Origin: Streptomyces sp. WMMB 322
GTDB taxonomy: Bacteria; Actinomycetota; Actinomycetes; Streptomycetales; Streptomycetaceae
Assembly (NCBI RefSeq): GCF_900090145.1
Contig: NZ_FMHI01000008.1
Coordinates: 62,001 to 126,000 of the forward strand
DNA: 64,000 nt
Direction: 5' to 3'
The notes under the pieces are model-generated. The model made no database searches. It was given only the letters and a program-made list of their open reading frames with translations, and was not told where the DNA came from. Position 1 is the first letter of the stretch. Each line of letters begins with the position of its first letter. Of the stretch, positions 51,922 through 61,499 are shown piece by piece. The position numbers and the translations under genes are program-made.

Positions 51922-54384
51922 TCAGCCGAAGACGGCGAACGCGACAGCGAAGCCGACGGCGAGGCCCACGAGGGCCAGGCCGAAGAACATGAGGAGGACC
52001 ATGATGAGGAGGTTGAGTGCGCCGCTTACCGTTGCCCGGCCCGGGCTTGCGGGTGGTCCGGCCATGTAGGCGCGCAGTGCTTTGCGGCCCAAATGTTTGA
52101 TGATGCGCTTGAGTACGGGGTGGCGGATGCGGAACGTTTCCAGGACGGAGTCGGCGGCAGCCTCGAGGACCTTCCGGCCGTCTTCGGAGGCGGTGGCCTC
52201 TTTCAGCAGCCGGCTGTCGGTCGATTCGAGGAGTTCCTGCAGGTTGCGCCTCATCCACTCCCCGGGCTGCTCTCCGTCTGGGCCCTCGACAGCCAGGATC
52301 GCCTCGTGCAGTCTGCGCTCGAATTCCCTGCGCTTGCCTTCGCTTTCGGGTGTGAACAGGCACAGCAGATGATGAGCGGCGTCCAAGCGCCCCCAGGTGA
52401 AATCACTCTCGCGCCAGTCACTCTTGAAGAATCCGCCGAAGTGCTGGAATCGGATGCCGTAGAGCTTCCGGTCGCCCATGTCCGCGAAGCGGTCCTCGTA
52501 GAGCGCTCTGCTCATCTTGTCCGGCCCGAGGCGAAGAAAATCGCACTCCGGCAGGGGCGGCTCGATGACCTTCGATGGAGGGGCGTACGCACGGGAGACG
52601 ACCTCGATCGCGAGGCAGCGCGCGATGACAGCCTCAGCCTCAGCTTTGGTCTCCTCCGGTTCGTTCTTCTTTGCCGCGTGGTCGATGTTGGCTGCTCTGC
52701 GTACCTTCACGTACCGGATGGCCGCTTCTTCGATCAGCTCCTTCAGAATCTTCGGGATTTCCATGACCCTGAATTCGTCTCGGATGAAGAATGCAGCTCG
52801 CTCATCGGAGAGCACTGGTTCTCCGTGACCCTGCACCCGGATCAGGATCTGGCCGACGTGGGCCTCCATGAGTGCGGTCGCATGGCGGAGACGTTCAGTG
52901 ATGAACTGGGCCCCCTCGATCAGGCGCAACTGCTGGGCTTCCCCGAGGCCGTCCGACAGATGGCAGTGCAGCTGCTCGCTGAGTGACTGCAGGACACGCG
53001 CAGCGGGGATGAACCCCCATCGCCATTCCCCGTCGGAGGTCGACAGTGGCTTGGTGATCTGCTCCATTTCGTTGAGTGGAATCCAGTTGGGGGACGGGCT
53101 GCCGTTGACGATCGCGGTGATCTGGTCGGCGGACGCTTCGGGGGGAACGCCGAGGAAGGTGACCGCGGTGTTTTCCGCAAGCCGCATGCGCAGGTCGTGG
53201 ATCACTCCGCGGGCGCGGTTGTGGCGGTACTCGGGCAGGAGCTCCGCCGCCTGCTTGGTGAGGCGATCAGCCAGCTGTCTCCCGCCCTCCTTCGCCATCG
53301 TCCGCTGGAACAACTCGACGTGGATCTCGCGGAAACTCCCGTTCAGGCGTCTACTCAGCTCCTCGGCGCTCGACCGGAAGTCCGCCTCCTGGGGAAAGCT
53401 GGTGGCATGGAAGGCGACCTTGTAGGCGGCGGTCTTCTCGTCGATCTGGTCCGTGTGGTCGTGTTCGCCCCTGCCGGATGAGGGCGCGACGTAGACGACA
53501 ACCCGGCGGATCGGGTTGTCCACGGTGCGATTTGCGATGGTCTCCAGCACCGGCTCGAATGGAGCGTTGTTGAGGACCCCGCCGTCCATGACGAAACTCG
53601 CTGGATCGTCCAGCGCCGTCTTGGGACGCACGCGGTAGCGCATGAGCGGGGATTCATTGACAGGCGGGAAAGCCACCGGGAAGCTGCCGGTCGCCCGCGC
53701 CGCCTGGACCAGTGCCTCCGCGTTCTCCGGTACGAAGTCCGCCTTCCTGAACTCCTTCCGGGTCCACTTGTCGCCGTCGCGTGTGTAGCTCACGGCCTTC
53801 TCGTCGTGCTGGAACCGGTAGAGACGCCGGTGGTCACGTACCTCGAAGTCGTTGCCGAACCCGTCCGTACACAGCCGGGACCGACCGGCCAGCGATGTGG
53901 CGGGCAGGAACAGTGTGACGGGAGCCCGAGTCGACTCATTACCCAGGTCGATGAGTCCGACCGCTTGGCGAACCTTGTCCTCGAACGACTCTCCGCTGAG
54001 CACGCTCGTCGAGGAGCTCTGCTTGAGCAGTTCGCTGAGAGCGGCGGAGTCCTTCCACACCTTGCGCAGATTGGGAAGGTTGGCGCCGCGAGCGATCGCG
54101 GTCGCCAGGAGCATGCCGTTCAACCCGCCTGCCGACGAACCTGCTACCACGTCGATCACGATCCGCGTGCGCGGGCACGATGCCGCGATCTCCTTCCAGA
54201 TCTGGAACACGCCCTTGTCGCCGGGCTCGACGGTGTCCTCACCCGCACCGCTCGTGGCGTGCCGCAGCAGGTTGAGTTCGTGCGTGACGCCCCCCATCCA
54301 GACAGCGAGGCTGACGCCGCCGTTCATTACCAGAGCGAGCCGCGTCTCGTGGCCGGCGGGCAGGGAGGTCGGTGGCTTCGTCAT
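51922..54384 (-). CDS. Patatin-like phospholipase with DUF3376 and C-terminal membrane anchor
   Basis: 820 residues from the ATG at 54384. N-terminal patatin domain with Ser84 in GSSAGG and Asp267 in MDGGVLNN (catalytic dyad) and a glycine-rich oxyanion start MNGGVSLAVWMGGV. The middle is a long DUF3376-type region (about 480-760). The last about 35 residues form one membrane helix (LLIMVLLMFFGLALVGLAVG), so it is tail-anchored. Hydrolyses acyl lipids at the inner membrane, by family. GC is slightly below that of its neighbours. Single gene. Confidence 0.87.
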   Translation of the reverse strand: MTKPPTSLPAGHETRLALVMNGGVSLAVWMGGVTHELNLLRHATSGAGEDTVEPGDKGVFQIWKEIAASCPRTRIVIDVVAGSSAGGLNGMLLATAIARGANLPNLRKVWKDSAALSELLKQSSSTSVLSGESFEDKVRQAVGLIDLGNESTRAPVTLFLPATSLAGRSRLCTDGFGNDFEVRDHRRLYRFQHDEKAVSYTRDGDKWTRKEFRKADFVPENAEALVQAARATGSFPVAFPPVNESPLMRYRVRPKTALDDPASFVMDGGVLNNAPFEPVLETIANRTVDNPIRRVVVYVAPSSGRGEHDHTDQIDEKTAAYKVAFHATSFPQEADFRSSAEELSRRLNGSFREIHVELFQRTMAKEGGRQLADRLTKQAAELLPEYRHNRARGVIHDLRMRLAENTAVTFLGVPPEASADQITAIVNGSPSPNWIPLNEMEQITKPLSTSDGEWRWGFIPAARVLQSLSEQLHCHLSDGLGEAQQLRLIEGAQFITERLRHATALMEAHVGQILIRVQGHGEPVLSDERAAFFIRDEFRVMEIPKILKELIEEAAIRYVKVRRAANIDHAAKKNEPEETKAEAEAVIARCLAIEVVSRAYAPPSKVIEPPLPECDFLRLGPDKMSRALYEDRFADMGDRKLYGIRFQHFGGFFKSDWRESDFTWGRLDAAHHLLCLFTPESEGKRREFERRLHEAILAVEGPDGEQPGEWMRRNLQELLESTDSRLLKEATASEDGRKVLEAAADSVLETFRIRHPVLKRIIKHLGRKALRAYMAGPPASPGRATVSGALNLLIMVLLMFFGLALVGLAVGFAVAFAVFG

Positions 54385-54589
54385 GCCAGCAACATTGATC
54401 GGCAAGCCGGCAGTCCGGCTGCGTCGAAACGGGTTCGCTGGGCCATGTGGCGCACGATGTCGAGCCGGGCAGGCGCCGGGTGACGCGAACCGGTGACCAT
54501 CCACCGGGTTCGCTTTCCCGGCGGACCGAAGACGCAGAGCTCGTGTTCGCCCCTGCCGTGAGCGCAGCGGAATTGAGAGCATCCGACCG

Positions 54590-54623
54590 CCGGGTGCCCG
54601 GGCCGCCCGGCCCGGGCACCCGG
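54590..54623 (-). terminator. Terminator of the TSUP gene
   Basis: CCGGGTGCCCGGGCC (54590-54604) and GGCCCGGGCACCCGG (54609-54623), perfect 15-bp stem. Confidence 0.8.
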
Positions 54624-54631
54624 TCTCGCGG

Positions 54632-55564
54632 TCACGCCGAGGGCGTGCCCTCCTTCGCGGTGGCGTCCGTCGCCGCTGCTTCATCGTTCCGCTCACGTGC
54701 GACGTTGCGGCGGTGCTCCCGCACCGAGTGGGCGAGTGCGGCGGCCCAGACCGCGTACAGCACCACGTACACGGCCGTCTTCACCGTGCCGCCCGCGCTC
54801 ACCCAGTCGCCGTTCAGCAGGGTGCGGACGTTGGTGAGGACGATGATGCCGCCGACGGCGGACCCGAGGACGCGCGGCGGAACATGCCGGACCAGCCAGG
54901 CCGCGAGCGGTGCAGCTATGACACCGCCCACCAGAAGGGCCGCCGCCCACGACCAGTTGACGCCCCCGGAGCCGAGCCCCGCCAGGAAGCCGATGCTCGC
55001 CGCGATGGTGACGAGGAACTCGCTGGTGTCGATGGAGCCGATCACCTTGCGCGGCTCCAGCCGTCCGCTGGCGAGGATGGCCGGGGTGCCGACCGGCCCC
55101 CAGCCGCCTCCGCCGGTGGCGTCGACGAATCCGGCGACGAGGCCCAGCGGGGAGAGGAAACGCTTGCGCAGCGGCTTGCCCAGATTGCGGGAGGAGAAGC
55201 CGGTGAAGGTGAAACGCCCGAGCAGGTAGAGGCCCAGCGCGAGCAGGATGAGCGACATGACGGGCTCGGCGACGGCGGTGGAGAGGCTGGAGAGCACCGT
55301 GGCGCCGGCGAACGCGCCGACCGCGCCCGGCACACCGATCTTCGCCACGACGCGCCAGTCGACGTTGCCGAAGCGCCAGTGCGAGGCGCCGGAGGCGAGG
55401 GTTGTTCCGATCTCGGCCAGGTGCACCGTGGCCGACGCGGCCGCCGGATTGGTACCCACGGCGAGCAGCAGTGTCGTCGACGTGACGCCATAGGCCATTC
55501 CCAGGCTGCCGTCGACAAGTTGGGCACCCAGGCCCGCCAGCGCCAACAGGATGAGCGTTCGCAT
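54632..55564 (-). CDS. TSUP (TauE/SafE) family permease
   Basis: 310 residues, eight hydrophobic segments. Start LALAGLGAQLVDGSLGMAYG and mid GFVDATGGGGWGPVGTP are the two family signatures. The family moves sulfite, sulfoacetate or thiosulfate. The adjacent Rrf2-type gene supports a role in sulfur metabolism. Upstream at 55576-55612 lies an AT-rich stretch, probably the promoter. Confidence 0.9.
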   Translation of the reverse strand: MRTLILLALAGLGAQLVDGSLGMAYGVTSTTLLLAVGTNPAAASATVHLAEIGTTLASGASHWRFGNVDWRVVAKIGVPGAVGAFAGATVLSSLSTAVAEPVMSLILLALGLYLLGRFTFTGFSSRNLGKPLRKRFLSPLGLVAGFVDATGGGGWGPVGTPAILASGRLEPRKVIGSIDTSEFLVTIAASIGFLAGLGSGGVNWSWAAALLVGGVIAAPLAAWLVRHVPPRVLGSAVGGIIVLTNVRTLLNGDWVSAGGTVKTAVYVVLYAVWAAALAHSVREHRRNVARERNDEAAATDATAKEGTPSA

Positions 55565-55575
55565 GCTGCCCCGAT

Positions 55576-55612
55576 CTTAGAGATCCCTAGTATTCCTACC
55601 GCTTAAGTAGAG
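55576..55612 (-). promoter_or_regulatory. AT-rich control region upstream of the TSUP gene
   Basis: On the minus strand this holds two TCTCTA copies flanking CTTAAG and GGAATACTAGGG. It contrasts with the GC-rich surroundings and fits a promoter with an Rrf2-type site; no canonical -35/-10 pair could be fixed. Confidence 0.35.
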
Positions 55613-55703
55613 AAACTTGCCCGACCGTCCGAGAGAGGGTCAAGGGTGTCTCGTCACGTGGACAGGATCAGGAGTCGTGCACGGTCGGAAAGGCCGCGCA
55701 GGC

Positions 55704-56162
55704 TCAGGGGTTGGTCCACGACTCGGGCTTTTCCGCGAGCCTGGTGACGCGTTCGGGAAGGTCGGAGCGCGCGACGTCGGCGAGCGTGACCTCGCCGAGG
55801 ACCGCGCGCACGTTGGCGCGCACCGCGATCCACAGGGGCAGCAGCGACTCGGCCGGGCCGGTGTAGGAGAGTGCGGGCGGGCGCTCACCGCGCACGGAGA
55901 CCAGCGGCCCGTCCACGACGCGGATCACATCGGCGATGGTGATCGTCTCGGCGGGAGCACCCAGGTTGTAGCCGCCCTGGCCGCCGCGGCGGCTGACGAC
56001 GAGTCCGCCCCTGCGCATGTCGTTGAGGATGCCCTCGAGGAACTTGCGGGGGACGCCCTGGGCCTCCGCGATCTTCTCGGCCTTGACGGGGTGTTCGTCA
56101 CCCGCGGCCGCCAGTTCCAGCGCGGCACGCACCGCATAGTCCGCTCTCGCCGAGATCCGCAT
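55704..56162 (-). CDS. Rrf2 family regulator without Fe-S cysteines
   Basis: 152 residues from the ATG at 56162 (MRISARADYAVRAALEL). Winged helix with VPRKFLEGILNDMRRGGLV and SRRGGQGGYNLG. It has no Cys at all, so it cannot bind a cluster like IscR or NsrR; it resembles CymR-type members that sense sulfur status through other proteins or ligands. Directly upstream of, and in the same direction as, the TSUP permease gene (140-base gap). Confidence 0.88.
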   Translation of the reverse strand: MRISARADYAVRAALELAAAGDEHPVKAEKIAEAQGVPRKFLEGILNDMRRGGLVVSRRGGQGGYNLGAPAETITIADVIRVVDGPLVSVRGERPPALSYTGPAESLLPLWIAVRANVRAVLGEVTLADVARSDLPERVTRLAEKPESWTNP

Positions 56163-56280
56163 ACCCGCATTGTCCGGCACCGCGGCGGCGGTCCGCCGGT
56201 GGCATGCGCGAACCCGCTTCCCGCGAGCGCGCAGGAGCGTACGGCTTACGGCCTGCGGCGAGCGGCGGGGGAGGGGGACT

Positions 56281-57087
56281 TCAGGGGCGGGAGGCCACGA
56301 AGAGGCTCTGCACACCCCGGCCGATCGGTCCCTGTTCGTCGTGGAGCGCGGATTCCGTCATGCCGACGCCGGCCGCGTCGATGCTCGTACGTGCGTCGAC
56401 GCAGACCCATTCCCCGGCCGGGTGACGGTGCAGATGCACGGTCAAGTCGGGGTTGACGAAGAGGTGTTGGGAGAAGTCCAGCACGTTGCTCACGCCGTTG
56501 CCGGAGTCCGCCGCCACCAGCACGCGGTCCAGCGGCGCCGTCTTCTCGCCGTCCACCAGGGGAACCCTCATCCGCAGCCAGCAGGCCGCGGGCCCGTTCC
56601 CGAGGAACGAGCCGTGCGCGAACCGGGACTCCATGGCCGTGTGGTAGCCGACGTCCCACGGGACGGGGAAGAACGGCTCGGGCTGCCCGCTCGCGGGTCC
56701 GGGCACCTCCGGACCCGGGGTCTCCTGGGGAACCGAGCCGGGTTCGGTGCGGATGCGCAGCGCCCGTGCGCGCATGACCTCCTTGCCGCCCTCAGGCGTG
56801 AGCGAGGCCTCGACGAGTTCCACGCTGCGTCCCTCGCGCAGCACCTGCGTGGTCACCGTCAGGGGCTTCAGCGGCACGGGACTTGTGATCTCGAAGGTGA
56901 TCCGGGCCAGCCGCATGTCCTCGCGGGCGCCCGGACGCACCCGCACGGCGCGGCCCAGCAGCGCCGCGGGCGGCCCGGCGTGCTGGCTGTCCGCGGACCA
57001 GGGGCCGCGGGTGTTCTCGGTCGGCACGTACCGGTCGTCGGCCACCTGCTCGAAGAAGGCCTCTGCGCAACTGGTTATTTCTGGCAC
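56281..57087 (-). CDS. Acyl-CoA thioesterase II-like double hotdog protein
   Basis: 268 residues from GTG 57087 (AGGAG upstream). First hotdog with RGPWSADSQHAGPPAALL (in outline), second with NVLDFSQHLFVNPDLTVHLHR. The arrangement matches TesB-like thioesterases, hydrolysing acyl-CoA. Divergent from the TetR gene over about 190 bases. Confidence 0.85.
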   Translation of the reverse strand: MPEITSCAEAFFEQVADDRYVPTENTRGPWSADSQHAGPPAALLGRAVRVRPGAREDMRLARITFEITSPVPLKPLTVTTQVLREGRSVELVEASLTPEGGKEVMRARALRIRTEPGSVPQETPGPEVPGPASGQPEPFFPVPWDVGYHTAMESRFAHGSFLGNGPAACWLRMRVPLVDGEKTAPLDRVLVAADSGNGVSNVLDFSQHLFVNPDLTVHLHRHPAGEWVCVDARTSIDAAGVGMTESALHDEQGPIGRGVQSLFVASRP

Positions 57088-57245
57088 GGCTGTTCTCCTG
57101 CCCGCTGGGTGGTCCGGCAAGAAGGCTACTGGCAGGTAGTGGCGGGTGTCACGGCCGCGGGGATGCCGCTCTGCCGGACGGGGAAGGGCAGGTCAGCCGC
57201 CCTCGGTCGCAGGCCGGGATGCCGTGGCTGTCGCCTTGAACGGAG

Positions 57246-57280
57246 TTGGAGGTGAAGCCGAGTTCAGGTATAAGTTGCCC
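57246..57280 (+). promoter_or_regulatory. Promoter of the TetR gene, probable leaderless transcript
   Basis: TTGGAG (57246-57251), 17 bp, TATAAG (57269-57274). The first base of the start codon, 57281, is 7 bases after the -10 element, so transcription would begin at or next to the A of ATG. Confidence 0.55.
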
Positions 57281-57967
57281 ATGGCACTCACCGCGTTCGA
57301 CGACTGGGACGGTCCGCCGCTGCCGTCGATGGTGAACCCGGCCCTGTTGCGCGAGACCCCCGCGACCGAGCGGGGCGCCCGCCGGCGGTCGGAACTGATA
57401 GCCGCCGCGCGCAAGGTCTTCGAGCGCTCCGGCTACCTGGACGCCCGCCTGACGGACATCACCAAAGAGGCCAAGTGCTCGACGGGCTCCTTCTACACGT
57501 ACTTCAAGAACAAGGAAGAGATCTTCGCCGCGGTTCTCGAGGTCGCCCAGCAGGACATGCTGCACCCCGGCATGGACCGGGTGCCGGACACCGACGACCC
57601 CTACGCCGTCCTCGAAGCGAGCAACCGGGCCTATCTGGAGGCCTACCGGCGCAACGCGAAGCTGATGGCGCTGCTGGAGCAGGTGGCCAACATCGACCCC
57701 GTCTTCCGCGAGTTGCGCCGGCGCCGGAGTGAGGCGTTCATCCACCGCAACGCCCGCGGCATCGCCGATCTGCAAAAGCGTGGCTTCGCCGATCCCGGCC
57801 TCGATCCGATGCTGGCCTCGCGGGCGTTGTCGAGCATGGTCAGCCGCGTCGCCTTCGGGCTCTTCGCCGCGACCGGGGGTGCTCAGGAGCCGGTCGACTT
57901 CGAGCAGGTCGTCTACACGGTGACGAGGATCTGGGCCAACGGCCTCAGGTTCCCCGGGCATTCCTGA
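57281..57967 (+). CDS. TetR family regulator
   Basis: 228 residues from the ATG at 57281, with no ribosome site (see promoter). HTH: RKVFERSGYLDARLTDITKE and CSTGSFYTYFKNKEEIF. The ligand-binding half has ALLEQVANIDPVFREL. Likely controls the neighbouring thioesterase or transporter; ligand unknown, fatty acyl compounds possible given context. Confidence 0.88.
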   Translation: MALTAFDDWDGPPLPSMVNPALLRETPATERGARRRSELIAAARKVFERSGYLDARLTDITKEAKCSTGSFYTYFKNKEEIFAAVLEVAQQDMLHPGMDRVPDTDDPYAVLEASNRAYLEAYRRNAKLMALLEQVANIDPVFRELRRRRSEAFIHRNARGIADLQKRGFADPGLDPMLASRALSSMVSRVAFGLFAATGGAQEPVDFEQVVYTVTRIWANGLRFPGHS

Positions 57968-58309
57968 GCCGGCCGGTTCAACTCGTCAGAGCCGTCGGCC
58001 CGTTGCCGGACCCCGCCTCGCTGCCGCCCCAACTTGCCGCTCCCCTCGCCCGGTTGCGTCACCGGGAGGCGCCCGTTTGCACCTCCCGCCGCGCAGCGGC
58101 CGGGGTCACCGGCTCCGGTCCGCTGTCCAACGGCGCGCCGCCGCAGGGCCGTCGGGGGCGCCACTGCGTCCTCGGTGGGCGTCCTCGCAGCGCAGACGGT
58201 TGTGTTCCGGCTGTTGACACCGCAATGGCCTTCCCCGAAGCTTCGCCCAGAAGTTGAACATGACGTCAGCTTACGGCGATCAGTTGCAGTCCACCGCCAA
58301 GGGAGAGCC
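57968..58309 (+). promoter_or_regulatory. Upstream region of the MHS-family transporter
   Basis: No gene. A perfect TGACGTCA palindrome lies at 58261-58268, 42 bases upstream of the transporter start, in an AT-rich patch (AACATGACGTCAGCTTACG); a plausible site for the TetR regulator just upstream. TTGACA at about 58213 may be a -35 element but no fitting -10 was found. Confidence 0.35.
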
Positions 58310-59695
58310 ATGACTGAAACGGCGGAACCGAGCGAGGATGCGGCAGCGGCAGCGGCGGCGCAGCCCGGAACCCAACCCGAGGGCCATCGCAAGCTGCTCG
58401 CCGCGGGGCTGATCGGCAGCTCGATCGAGTGGTACGACTTCTTCCTCTACGGCACGGCTGCCGCGCTGGTCTTCCCCCACGTCTTCTTCCCCTCCAGCTC
58501 GCCGCTCACGGGCACGCTGCTCTCCTTCAGCACCTTCTGGGCGGGCTTCATCGCGCGGCCGCTGGGCGGCATCCTCGCGGGACACTTCGGCGACCGCTAC
58601 GGCCGCAAGCCCATGGTCGTCGCCTGCCTGCTGGGCATGGGCCTGGCGACCTTCCTGATCGGATGCCTGCCGAGCGCCGGGAGCATCGGGATACTCGCGC
58701 CGATACTCCTGGTGACCCTCCGCTTCATCCAGGGCCTGGCGTGCGGAGGGCAGTGGGGCGGCATCGTGCTGCTGCTGACGGAGTCGACCAGCCCGAAACG
58801 CAGGGGATTCGCCGGCACCTTCGGGCAGATGGGCGTGCCCTTCGGCGTCATCCTCGGCAACGTGGCCTTCCTGGCGTCGACCGCCGTGATGTCGGAGTCG
58901 GCGTTCATGACCTGGGGCTGGCGCATCCCGTTCTTCTTCTCCGCGCTGCTCTTCCCGGTGGTGCTGTACATCCAGACGAAGGTCGAGGACAGCCCGGAGT
59001 TCCGCGCGCTGCAGGAGGCCTCCAGGAGCAAGCAGGAGAAGGTCGCCCGTGCTCCGCTCAGCGAGGCCGTCCGCAAGGACTGGCGCAAGATCCTCCTCGC
59101 CTGCGGGATGCTCGCCGCCACCAACTGCCTCTTCTACATCAGCATCGCGGGCGTCCTCAGCTACGCGACCGCGGAACTGGACATGAGCCACGAGTCGCTG
59201 CTCTCGGTCTCGCTGCTCTCCTCGCTGCTCGGGGCGGGCGTGATCCTCTGGTCGGGCGCGGCGTCCGACCGGATGGGCCGCCGTCCCATGATCCTCATCG
59301 GTTCGGCCGCGCTGATCGTGTGGGCCTTCCCCTACTTCTGGCTCGTCGACACCAGGAGCCTGCTGCTGTTCTTCGTCGCGCTGGCCGTGGGCAGCGTCTT
59401 CCAGTCCATGACATACGGGCCGGCCGCCGCCTACATCGGGGAGATGTTCGCGCCCAGGATCCGCTTCTCCGGCGCCTCCCTGGCCTACCAGCTTGCGGCC
59501 ATCACGGTCAGCGGCGCGACACCGCTCGTCATGACCGCCCTCATAGCCGAAACCGGCTCGACCACGCTGGTGTCCGTCTTCGTGGCGGCCATGGGCCTGG
59601 TCACCTTCTGCTGCACCTGGGCCCTGCGGGAGTCCAACCCGGCGGAGGTGCGCAACGATCCGGACGCGGTGCCGGGCGAGCTGCTGCACGCCTGA
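58310..59695 (+). CDS. MFS transporter, metabolite:H+ symporter (MHS) family
   Basis: 461 residues, 12 helices; ATG after AAGGGAG. Signature opening IGSSIEWYDFFLYGTAAAL and DRYGRKPMVV, QGLACGGQWGG, DRMGRRPMI. Family members take up organic acids such as citrate, shikimate, ketoglutarate or proline/betaine by proton symport. The N-terminal 20 residues are Ala/Glu-rich. Substrate not readable. Confidence 0.92.
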   Translation: MTETAEPSEDAAAAAAAQPGTQPEGHRKLLAAGLIGSSIEWYDFFLYGTAAALVFPHVFFPSSSPLTGTLLSFSTFWAGFIARPLGGILAGHFGDRYGRKPMVVACLLGMGLATFLIGCLPSAGSIGILAPILLVTLRFIQGLACGGQWGGIVLLLTESTSPKRRGFAGTFGQMGVPFGVILGNVAFLASTAVMSESAFMTWGWRIPFFFSALLFPVVLYIQTKVEDSPEFRALQEASRSKQEKVARAPLSEAVRKDWRKILLACGMLAATNCLFYISIAGVLSYATAELDMSHESLLSVSLLSSLLGAGVILWSGAASDRMGRRPMILIGSAALIVWAFPYFWLVDTRSLLLFFVALAVGSVFQSMTYGPAAAYIGEMFAPRIRFSGASLAYQLAAITVSGATPLVMTALIAETGSTTLVSVFVAAMGLVTFCCTWALRESNPAEVRNDPDAVPGELLHA

Positions 59696-59726
59696 CCGTT
59701 CTCCACGGCCTGCCCGCACGCCCACG

Positions 59727-59761
59727 GCCTGCCCGGCACGTCATGACGAGGCCGGGCAGGC
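59727..59761. terminator. Bidirectional terminator
   Basis: GCCTGCCCGGC (59727-59737) and GCCGGGCAGGC (59751-59761), perfect, between the convergent transporter and thioesterase genes. Confidence 0.75.
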
Positions 59762-59808
59762 GGTCCCGGGAGGACCGGGGGCGCGAACTCCCGCCCCCGG
59801 TCGCGCCG

Positions 59809-60252
59809 TCAGGCGCCCTCGGGCTGTCCCTGCGGCTCCTCCTTGGCTCCGGTGCCCTGCGAACCGCCGCCGTCGGAGGGCAGGTTGGTCAGACGCACCT
59901 CACCGCGCGCGATGTCGCGGCCCGTGTCGTCCGTGACGGTGACGAGCCACAGCTGCTGGGTGCGGCCGCGGTGGATCGGCGTCGCCGTGGCCGTGACCCT
60001 GCCGGAGCGTATGGCCCGCAGGAAGTTGGTGTGGTTCGCGACGCCGACGACGTTGCCCCGGTCGCCGTACCAGACCGCGGCGGCGATGCTGGCAGCCGTC
60101 TCGACCAGCGAGCAGTACACGCCGCCGTGGACGATGCCGTAGGCCTGGAGGAGTTCGGGGGTGATCTCACAGGTGACGACGGTCCTGTCGGCCGTGATCT
60201 CGGGGAACTCCATGCCGACGGTCTTCTCGAAGCCCGTGCCGAAATCGTTCAT
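59809..60252 (-). CDS. PaaI-type hotdog thioesterase
   Basis: 147 residues from the ATG at 60252 (GAGAGAG upstream; longer frame rejected). Motifs YGIVHGGVYCSLVETAAS and NHTNFLRAIRSGRVTAT of the 4HBT/PaaI family; hydrolyses aryl- or acyl-CoA. C-terminal 25 residues are Gly/Gln-rich and probably disordered. Confidence 0.87.
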   Translation of the reverse strand: MNDFGTGFEKTVGMEFPEITADRTVVTCEITPELLQAYGIVHGGVYCSLVETAASIAAAVWYGDRGNVVGVANHTNFLRAIRSGRVTATATPIHRGRTQQLWLVTVTDDTGRDIARGEVRLTNLPSDGGGSQGTGAKEEPQGQPEGA

Positions 60253-60571
60253 TGACTCTCTCCGTGGTCGAGGGCTCTTCGTGACGGTCCGCGGCGGGCC
60301 GCCGCGCTCTGCGGCGTTCGCGGCAGAGCACGTACGCCTGGGGGCCGCACCTCTCCCGCGAAGTGCCGGGCGCCAGACCCGGGCGGGGGAGGGGAGACGG
60401 CGCTGTCCTGCACCAGTCTGGTGCCGGGGCGCGGACGTCCGGACATCGGCCCCCTTGTTCGGGTGTGCAACGTCGGGGAAGGGCCGTCGGCGCCCGCCCG
60501 CGCCGGAGCCCGGGGGCGATGCATGCGGAGTGCGGCGACGGGCCCGCCGTGGGCGGAACCCGCCGCCCGCC
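60253..60571. other. Gene-free gap
   Basis: About 320 bases, G/C-rich with no gene or clear regulatory element that I can support. Confidence 0.3.
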
Positions 60572-61468
60572 TCACCCGGCGACGTGCTCCCGGCCGGCTT
60601 CCCCCTCGCGCCGGCTCTCCACCGCGGAGCGACGGCCACGGCCCCTCACCCGCACCACCGCGACCGTCAGCAGCACCACGAACGCGGCCGCCACGAGGGG
60701 GAGTCCCGTCCACTCCAGGCCCGCCGAGATCGTCCGCTGCACCGTGCTCGCCGCCTCGATGACGGGGTCGCTCGTCGCGCCTCCGCTCAGGGACCGGATC
60801 TCGTACCAGCCGTAGTACGCCGTGTAGGCGCCCGCGAGCACGACCAGACCCCCGCCCACGCGGGAGGCGGCGGCGCCCATGCGCCGCAGACGGCCCAGGG
60901 CGGAGGTCCGCGCCAGGGCCACGGCGAGCGCGGCGGTGCCGACCACAGCACCCATCCCGGCCGTGTACGCACCGAACAGCAGCAGGCCGCCTGCCGTCGA
61001 GCCGCTCCGGAACGCCGAGACGACGACCGCGAGGAACGGCGCGATCGTGCAGCCGAGGGAGGCAACGGCGTACGCCCCTCCGAACAGCGCCATCGACGGC
61101 ACGGAGCCGGTGACTCCGGGCGCGCGGCGGACGCGGGGCAGCAGCGTGGGAAGCTGCCGCCCGGCCAGGAGCCACACCCCGGCGCACGCGAGGAGCAGCC
61201 CGAACACCACGGTGAACCAGGGCAGATGCTGCTGCACCTGGCCCGCCAGAGGGGCGACGACCAGCCCGAACAGCCCGAAGACCGCCGCGAATCCCAGCGT
61301 CATCGCGGCGGTCGCCGCCAGCGCCCGCCCCACCGCGGCGCCCCGCGAGGGCGAGTCCTCACCCAGCACCAGCAGCGACAGATACGCGGGCAGCAGCGCG
61401 AAGCCGCAGGGGTTGACCGCGGCGAGCATGCCCGCGGTCAGTGCCAGCGCGAGGGGCAGGTCGTCCAT
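60572..61468 (-). CDS. ccdA: CcdA-type thiol:disulfide transmembrane protein
   Basis: 298 residues, six helices. Redox Cys21 in AAVNPCGFALLP and the second Cys in SLGCTIAPF, the CcdA/DsbD pair. Passes electrons from cytoplasmic thioredoxin across the membrane. Start 31 bases after the stop of the TlpA-like lipoprotein gene, its likely partner. A hydrophilic Arg-rich tail follows an extra seventh helix near the C-terminus. Confidence 0.9.
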   Translation of the reverse strand: MDDLPLALALTAGMLAAVNPCGFALLPAYLSLLVLGEDSPSRGAAVGRALAATAAMTLGFAAVFGLFGLVVAPLAGQVQQHLPWFTVVFGLLLACAGVWLLAGRQLPTLLPRVRRAPGVTGSVPSMALFGGAYAVASLGCTIAPFLAVVVSAFRSGSTAGGLLLFGAYTAGMGAVVGTAALAVALARTSALGRLRRMGAAASRVGGGLVVLAGAYTAYYGWYEIRSLSGGATSDPVIEAASTVQRTISAGLEWTGLPLVAAAFVVLLTVAVVRVRGRGRRSAVESRREGEAGREHVAG

Positions 61469-61499
61469 GGGCCTTCCAGCGGCTCAGCAGGGCAGCGGG

